Source: Cephalothrix simula (lineage: Eukaryota > Nemertea > Palaeonemertea > Archinemertea > Cephalotrichidae). Taken from it: 10,710 bases of DNA. The position numbers and the translations under genes were made by a program. The stretch covers positions 1-10,710 of the forward strand of contig JAXIUW010217729.1 of NCBI GenBank assembly GCA_035591015.1. The letters run 5' to 3'. Shown here piece by piece: positions 7,511 through 10,710 of the stretch. The notes under the pieces are model-generated. The model saw only the letters and a list, made by a program, of their open reading frames with translations, was not told the origin of the DNA and ran no database searches. Position 1 is the stretch's first letter, and every line of letters begins with the position of its first letter.

Positions 7511-7726
7511 ATTGTGCCAAATAATTCCCCCATGTGCCAAATATTTCACATACAGTATGTGCAAATATTTTACCCATATGCCAAATATTTTACCCATTTG
7601 CCAAATATTTCACCCATGTGCCAAAATAGTTCACCCATGTGCCAAAAAATTCATTCATGTGTCAAATAATTCACCCATGTGCCAAATATTTCATCCATGT
7701 GCCAAATAATTCACCCATGTGCCAAA
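7511..7726 (+). repeat. Tandem repeat in the left arm, about 20 bp x 11
   Basis: The consensus unit is CATGTGCCAAATAATTCACC, 19-25 bases long, with single-base variation (AAATATTT, AAAATAGTT, AAAAAATTC). Because the usual unit length of 20 is not a multiple of three and the unit lacks stops, all three frames are open across it. This produces spurious peptides rich in PMCQIFH. Confidence 0.92.
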
Positions 7727-8060
7727 CTTAAACATCCTGCAGATGCATGCGCAGAATTTTGTACATTCGTTACTTTTTGCGATTAAACGCGCGATCCAAC
7801 GGGTGTCCCTAAAAGCCGGAAAATGCCCGAATTCCGGTAATCATTACACCCTAAAAGCTACAGGAGTGCCGAAAGCCCGGAATTCTATTATAACTCCACT
7901 TTTACATCAGAATTCCGGCTTTTAATGTGAGGAATGTTGTTTTTTGGGAGTACTTGAAGTGTATTATTGAAAATTATCATTAATAATTGCTCAAAGATAG
8001 GAGTTGTAATTGTTATTTTTGATAATTTTCAAAATGAAAATATCCATTTAAATGCATGCG

Positions 8061-8170
8061 TGAAATATGGGTGAAAATATTTGGCACATGGGTGAATTTT
8101 TTGTACATGGGTGAACTATTTTGTCACACGGGTGAATTATTGGCACATGGGTGAATTAATTGGCACATCC
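8061..8170 (-). repeat. Tandem repeat in the right arm, about 20 bp x 5-6
   Basis: Inverted counterpart of the left array: units of GTGAATTATTGGCACATGG type, including variants with TTTTTTGTACATGG and CTATTTTGTCACACGG. It has about half as many units as the left arm. Confidence 0.9.
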
Positions 8171-8590
8171 ATGGGTTTTATACCACCAAAAATGCACACG
8201 AATGCATTTATGAAGCATAAAAAATTCACGAATAATTTCTGAACAGACGGCGCCACATACGTATGAGGTGTTCCAAATAAGCAGGTGATGGAATCTATTT
8301 ATAGCTTATATTCAAAAGTGCGCCTCTCCGATGCGTCAACGACCCATTATAAAGATTAATATCATTCTTTACCTATTATTAATTTGAATTTAGTCATGCA
8401 GATAACATAATAGTTGATGTTGATGTTGGGCAAAAAAGTGCAGTGATAACAAATATAACGCGTTACAAAAAGAAAAGCTGAATTCGGCACACTCAGCCGT
8501 AGCAACCAACTGCGTACTTAGACCAAACAATGCTTAAATTGTCATCTTGGTATATCGGCACACTGAAGAAAAAATGTAAATGTCTCTTAC

Positions 8591-8771
8591 CGACTGTGGT
8601 CTTGCTCGGGATCATTTACATCTGATTCTTTATAAATTATAGAATGAAACTGAGATGATAATTGTGGATAATAATCAGCATTTTCTATATGATAAACATC
8701 ATCTATTGCATGAATAACGCCAGTAAAAAGTCCATCTAGGATTGACCCATATACCCTACTTTGTGGTTCAT
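8591..8771 (-). CDS. ADAM10-like exon F: prodomain
   Basis: This exon encodes part of the inhibitory prodomain, which keeps the protease latent and helps it fold. It reads EPQSRVYGSILDG, then LFTGVIHAIDDVYHIE, then YYPQLSSQFHSIIYKESDVN. That is the same layout as the human ADAM10 stretch running from SHGSVIDGRFEGFI through FYVEPAERY to LPFHSVIYHEDDIN. The acceptor is a clean pyrimidine tract ending CTTTCAG (minus strand, before 8771). The donor is CG|GTAAGA at 8591/8590. The first two bases AT complete a codon begun in an upstream exon that I could not find in the window, probably Asp, Asn, His or Tyr. The last two bases CG join the first G of exon E to give Arg. The exon has 59 full codons. 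No signal peptide is present, so at least one more coding exon lies beyond position 8771. Confidence 0.9.
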
Positions 8772-8827
8772 CTGAAAGAGAAAGAGAGAGATTGGATATT
8801 TATATTTGGTTGCTACGCGTCGAAATT

Positions 8828-8903
8828 GCGACGTCAGGACGAGAGTAAGTGGTAGGCTACGGCAGTACGGCGTACCTACCACTTACTGTCGTCCTGACGT
8901 CGC
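8828..8903. repeat. Strong GC-richer hairpin, 29-base arms
   Basis: GCGACGTCAGGACGAGAGTA, continuing AGTGGTAGG (8828-8856), is complementary to 8875-8903 at 28 of 29 positions. The intervening 18 bases (CTACGGCAGTACGGCGTA) add a few more pairs. The pairing and GC content stand out from the surrounding AT-rich intron. It is probably a MITE core or recent inverted duplication. It is not a terminator, since the context is eukaryotic. Confidence 0.85.
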
Positions 8904-8943
8904 TACCACTTTACTTCGTATTTCGTAAGTTGCTCCTCCAACA

Positions 8944-8982
8944 AATCAGCTCCAGCGCGTCGATAGCGGCGCGGGGCTGATT
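8944..8982. repeat. Short GC-rich hairpin
   Basis: AATCAGCTCCAGCGCG pairs with CGGCGCGGGGCTGATT, with a small bulge and a short loop. It lies 40 bases after the stronger hairpin and may belong to the same element. Confidence 0.6.
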
Positions 8983-9574
8983 GACTCTCGTAAACTAGGG
9001 TATATACCTACCACTAAACCTGGGGTACATTTACATTTATCAGGGATGAGGACTTTCGGGTCACGGACATTTCTTCACGGTTATTTTAGCCATTAATTTA
9101 TTTCGGCAAAAACTAGCTCAGCCACAAACCTTTCCGGTGTAAAAGGGATGAGTGTCCCAAGGGTTTAATGTCCGCCTCGATATATTTTGTATAGGTGAGA
9201 ATAAAGAAGCTGGTGTTACATTTTCAACCTGGTGATGTCATTTATTTACCCTAAACATTTCTAACACGAAGGGACTTTAAAACCTATGGATACTAATTCC
9301 TATCACAGTACCGGCCATAGATACCTACACGTTGATTTTGGCCATTTTTCATTTCGGCCACTGAAAATTTTGGTGTTTAGTATTTTTACAGAAATAAAAT
9401 ACTAAAAGTAAGTCAAGAAATTTATCAATAAAGTAAGTTTAAAGCCCGGAAAGTAACAGATGGGGAAAGGCACCCATTTGACACCAGTTCGCAAAAATTG
9501 CGATAATAGAAAACATGCCACATGCAGCGCAGCAGCACAATGTCAGGGCTCCTACTCAATTTTCGAATCAGAAA

Positions 9575-10488
9575 TTAGGAAATATAGGACTCTATCTAAA
9601 ACAGGACGTTATAGGTCAAATTTTACGTAAAAATAGTAAATAAAAAGGACAGAATTGGCTTTTTTTAATCTTAGATCTCATCTAACTGATTCCTAGATGT
9701 TTAATGAAAGCAAAAAATATGGACATTATTTTTTTTTTAAATATATATACTGAAACTATATTCTTGAACCAAACGTTTTCGAGTAAAACTTTTTTTTTAT
9801 CCTAAAATTTTTTATTTCCACAAAAAAAATAGAAACCACTGTCAGGATTTCCGTGACAGACATATATTAATTTCAGTTTTGTGAAGTCACTAATAAGGTA
9901 CCAAATTTAGTACAAAACTGATAAACGCGAGCACTTATTCATTGTTTCCGATATCAAGTCAAGTTTTTTCATTATATCTTCTGCAACCTCCGGTGGCACT
10001 GGGTTATTAGAAACTTGCTGAACCTCATCCTCACTGTTGTCACTAACCACCTTCATATGATCCCTCAAACTTAGGTCAAGCTCTTTATTATAAACATCAA
10101 TATTCGCCGGAGAGACTGTGTCAAGGTCGGGTGAAAAACTACAATCAACAGGTATAACTGGGAGGCAATGATCCGGCGTTTGTGTTTGAACGCTTTCATT
10201 GTAGTTTGAGTCCTATAGGGGTCCTATAGGGCTTAAATGAACCTCAGGAACGTAATCCAAAACTAATATTGTCAATAGATCTATCATCATTATTTATTTA
10301 ATTTTTTAGCCGCACATATCCCTTTACAATTCTCTCTTTTGTTCACTGCGAAGCGAGGCTAGAAAAATTCGGCATTTTATACCATAAGATTAGTCACGGG
10401 TTGACTTTTAAAGCTTCTAAAACCACTTCTTCAATTAAACAAAAATTTATTTTGATGAATTTGCCCTGATTTTTAGGAAATATAGGAC
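9575..10488. repeat. 16-base direct repeat bracketing 0.9 kb
   Basis: TTAGGAAATATAGGAC occurs at 9575-9590 and again at 10473-10488 in the same orientation, on either side of the unidentified open frame. It could mark the ends or internal repeats of an old insertion. Confidence 0.4.
9907..10212 (-). pseudogene. Unidentified 101-residue open frame, possibly broken
   Basis: The minus-strand frame is open from 10212 (after TAG 10215-10213) to TAA 9909-9907. That is long for this AT-rich sequence. The product is acidic and serine-rich, without membrane segments: SNYNESVQTQTPDHCLPVIP early, then SPDLDTVSPANIDVYNKELD, ending PPEVAEDIMKKLDLISETMN. The last part could be a short helix. Upstream of the TAG the same frame is open back to MMIDLLTILVLDYVPEVHL, so the TAG interrupts a longer frame. 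It lies in a directly repeated TCCTATAGGG motif (10211-10231). I do not recognise the protein. It does not fit the ADAM10 prodomain. It may be a transposon gag-like remnant or an exon of another gene. Confidence 0.33.
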
Positions 10489-10710
10489 AAAGAACTTGGG
10501 CTGACTTCCCCTAATTTCGCCCACTTCAGTCTTTTCCACTTCGTTTGACACAAGTTTACGTTTTATGGTGTCACTAATTAATGATCACAGGCGCAAAACA
10601 GTATTATTCATTTCATTGATTTCTATAGAATTTTGCAATGAATTGACACGATTGTGATAATTAGGTTTATTAAACCAATAACATTGCATGATTATTGAAT
10701 AGAAGAGTAA

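Larger units (their letters stand above)
7414..8261. mobile_element. Foldback-type element with tandem-repeat-bearing inverted arms
   Basis: The outer left arm (ACGTCTGTTCAGAATAATTC, then GTGAATTTTTATGCTTCGTA, then CGTGTGCATTTTTGGTGG) reappears as the reverse complement at 8160-8250. It is followed inward on each side by about 20-base tandem repeats of CATGTGCCAAATAATTCACC type. The arms are unequal, about 11 units on the left and 5-6 on the right. The centre (about 7727-8060) contains a smaller inverted pair, TAAAAGCCGGAA at 7810 and TTCCGGCTTTTA at 7913. There is no transposase. The layout resembles Drosophila FB or similar foldback/MITE elements with satellite-like arms. The exact ends are uncertain by several bases. 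Confidence 0.85.
7177..8590 (-). other. Intron between exons F and E
   Basis: An intron of 1414 bases with donor GTAAGA and acceptor AAATTTTAG. Its middle is occupied by the foldback element 7414-8261. A perfect 7-base-arm palindrome GGTCCCGTTACGGGACC lies at 7310-7326. The remainder, 8262-8590, shows nothing supportable. Confidence 0.9.
710..8771 (-). other. ADAM10/Kuzbanian-like metalloprotease gene, internal part (six exons)
   Basis: This entry groups the six coding exons. ADAM10 is a type I membrane zinc metalloprotease that sheds ectodomains of surface proteins such as Notch and its ligands. It acts at the plasma membrane after a furin-type convertase removes its prodomain in the secretory pathway. 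The six exons join to 328 complete codons with no stop, in the phase series 1, 2, 0, 0, 0, 1, 0 at successive borders. Assignment to ADAM10 rather than other ADAMs rests on the chain of matches: a Gly-x-Cys-Ala prodomain motif, an RxRR site, RIRINTT, a segment close to human CLAYVFTDRDF, LGLAWVG, GGICE, NTGIIT, NYGS and [10 protein letters not shown]. The human sequences compared are from memory. Both ends of the gene lie outside the window. Whether it is the sole ADAM10 orthologue or one of several lineage paralogues cannot be told here. Confidence 0.93.
8772..10710 (-). other. Intron or upstream region beyond exon F
   Basis: On the minus strand this lies upstream of exon F, so it should be intron, because exon F begins in mid-codon. 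I could not find the preceding prodomain exon here. It contains a strong hairpin (8828-8903), a second GC-rich hairpin (8944-8982), an unidentified minus-strand open frame (9907-10212) and a 16-base direct repeat. The remainder is AT-rich with homopolymer runs. Confidence 0.7.

Noticed and set aside
7415-7709. Overlapping plus-strand open frames with repeated PMCQIF-type peptides
   Set aside because: They are translations of the tandem repeat. All frames are open because the 20-base unit has no stop codons.
7511-7726. CRISPR-like regular repeat array
   Set aside because: Units are directly adjacent with no spacers, the genome is animal, and an inverted partial copy shows it is an arm of a foldback element.

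Overview
This is a piece of an animal nuclear genome, most likely an invertebrate. It is AT-rich and dominated by long introns with GT/AG junctions and many decayed transposable-element copies. It shows no compact operon-like gene layout. I cannot fix the phylum. The one certain gene is an ADAM10 (Kuzbanian-type) membrane metalloprotease on the minus strand, represented by six consecutive internal exons between 8771 and 710. They splice together without a stop into 328 complete codons. The first exon (transcript order) lies in the prodomain. The last ends just after the zinc-binding helix [10 protein letters not shown]. The start codon, signal peptide and first prodomain exons lie beyond the high-coordinate end. 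The third zinc-binding histidine, Met-turn, disintegrin/Cys-rich region, membrane anchor and tail lie beyond the low-coordinate end.

Transcript order on the minus strand: prodomain exon F (8771-8591); prodomain exon E with the conserved Cys (7176-7041); exon D with the proprotein-convertase site RTRR and the start of the mature protease (6048-5896); exon C (3052-2912), exon B (2001-1800) and exon A (882-710) of the catalytic domain. Exon phases agree at every junction. The only weak splice site is the donor of exon E, GTTGGT.

The introns carry most of the other structure. 883-1799 holds a short palindromic element and one truncated copy of a CAGGGTGGCC-type repeat. 2002-2911 holds a second, complete copy of that repeat, which appears to have landed inside a tRNA-derived SINE, separating its A box from its B box. 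3053-5895 holds an inverted-repeat element with a CRE-like TGACGTCA in each arm, an open stretch resembling the tail of a non-LTR reverse transcriptase, and two near-identical hairpin MITEs about 215 bases apart. 6049-7040 has one small inverted repeat. 7177-8590 holds an 850-base foldback element whose arms contain about 20-base tandem repeats. 8772-10710 holds a GC-richer perfect-looking hairpin and an unexplained 102-codon open frame on the minus strand. The outer 1-709 stretch has a doubtful broken open frame and a GT microsatellite.

No tRNA, rRNA, CRISPR or bacterial feature is present. I found no second intact protein gene. Functionally the window is one host protease gene whose introns are a graveyard of nonautonomous elements.
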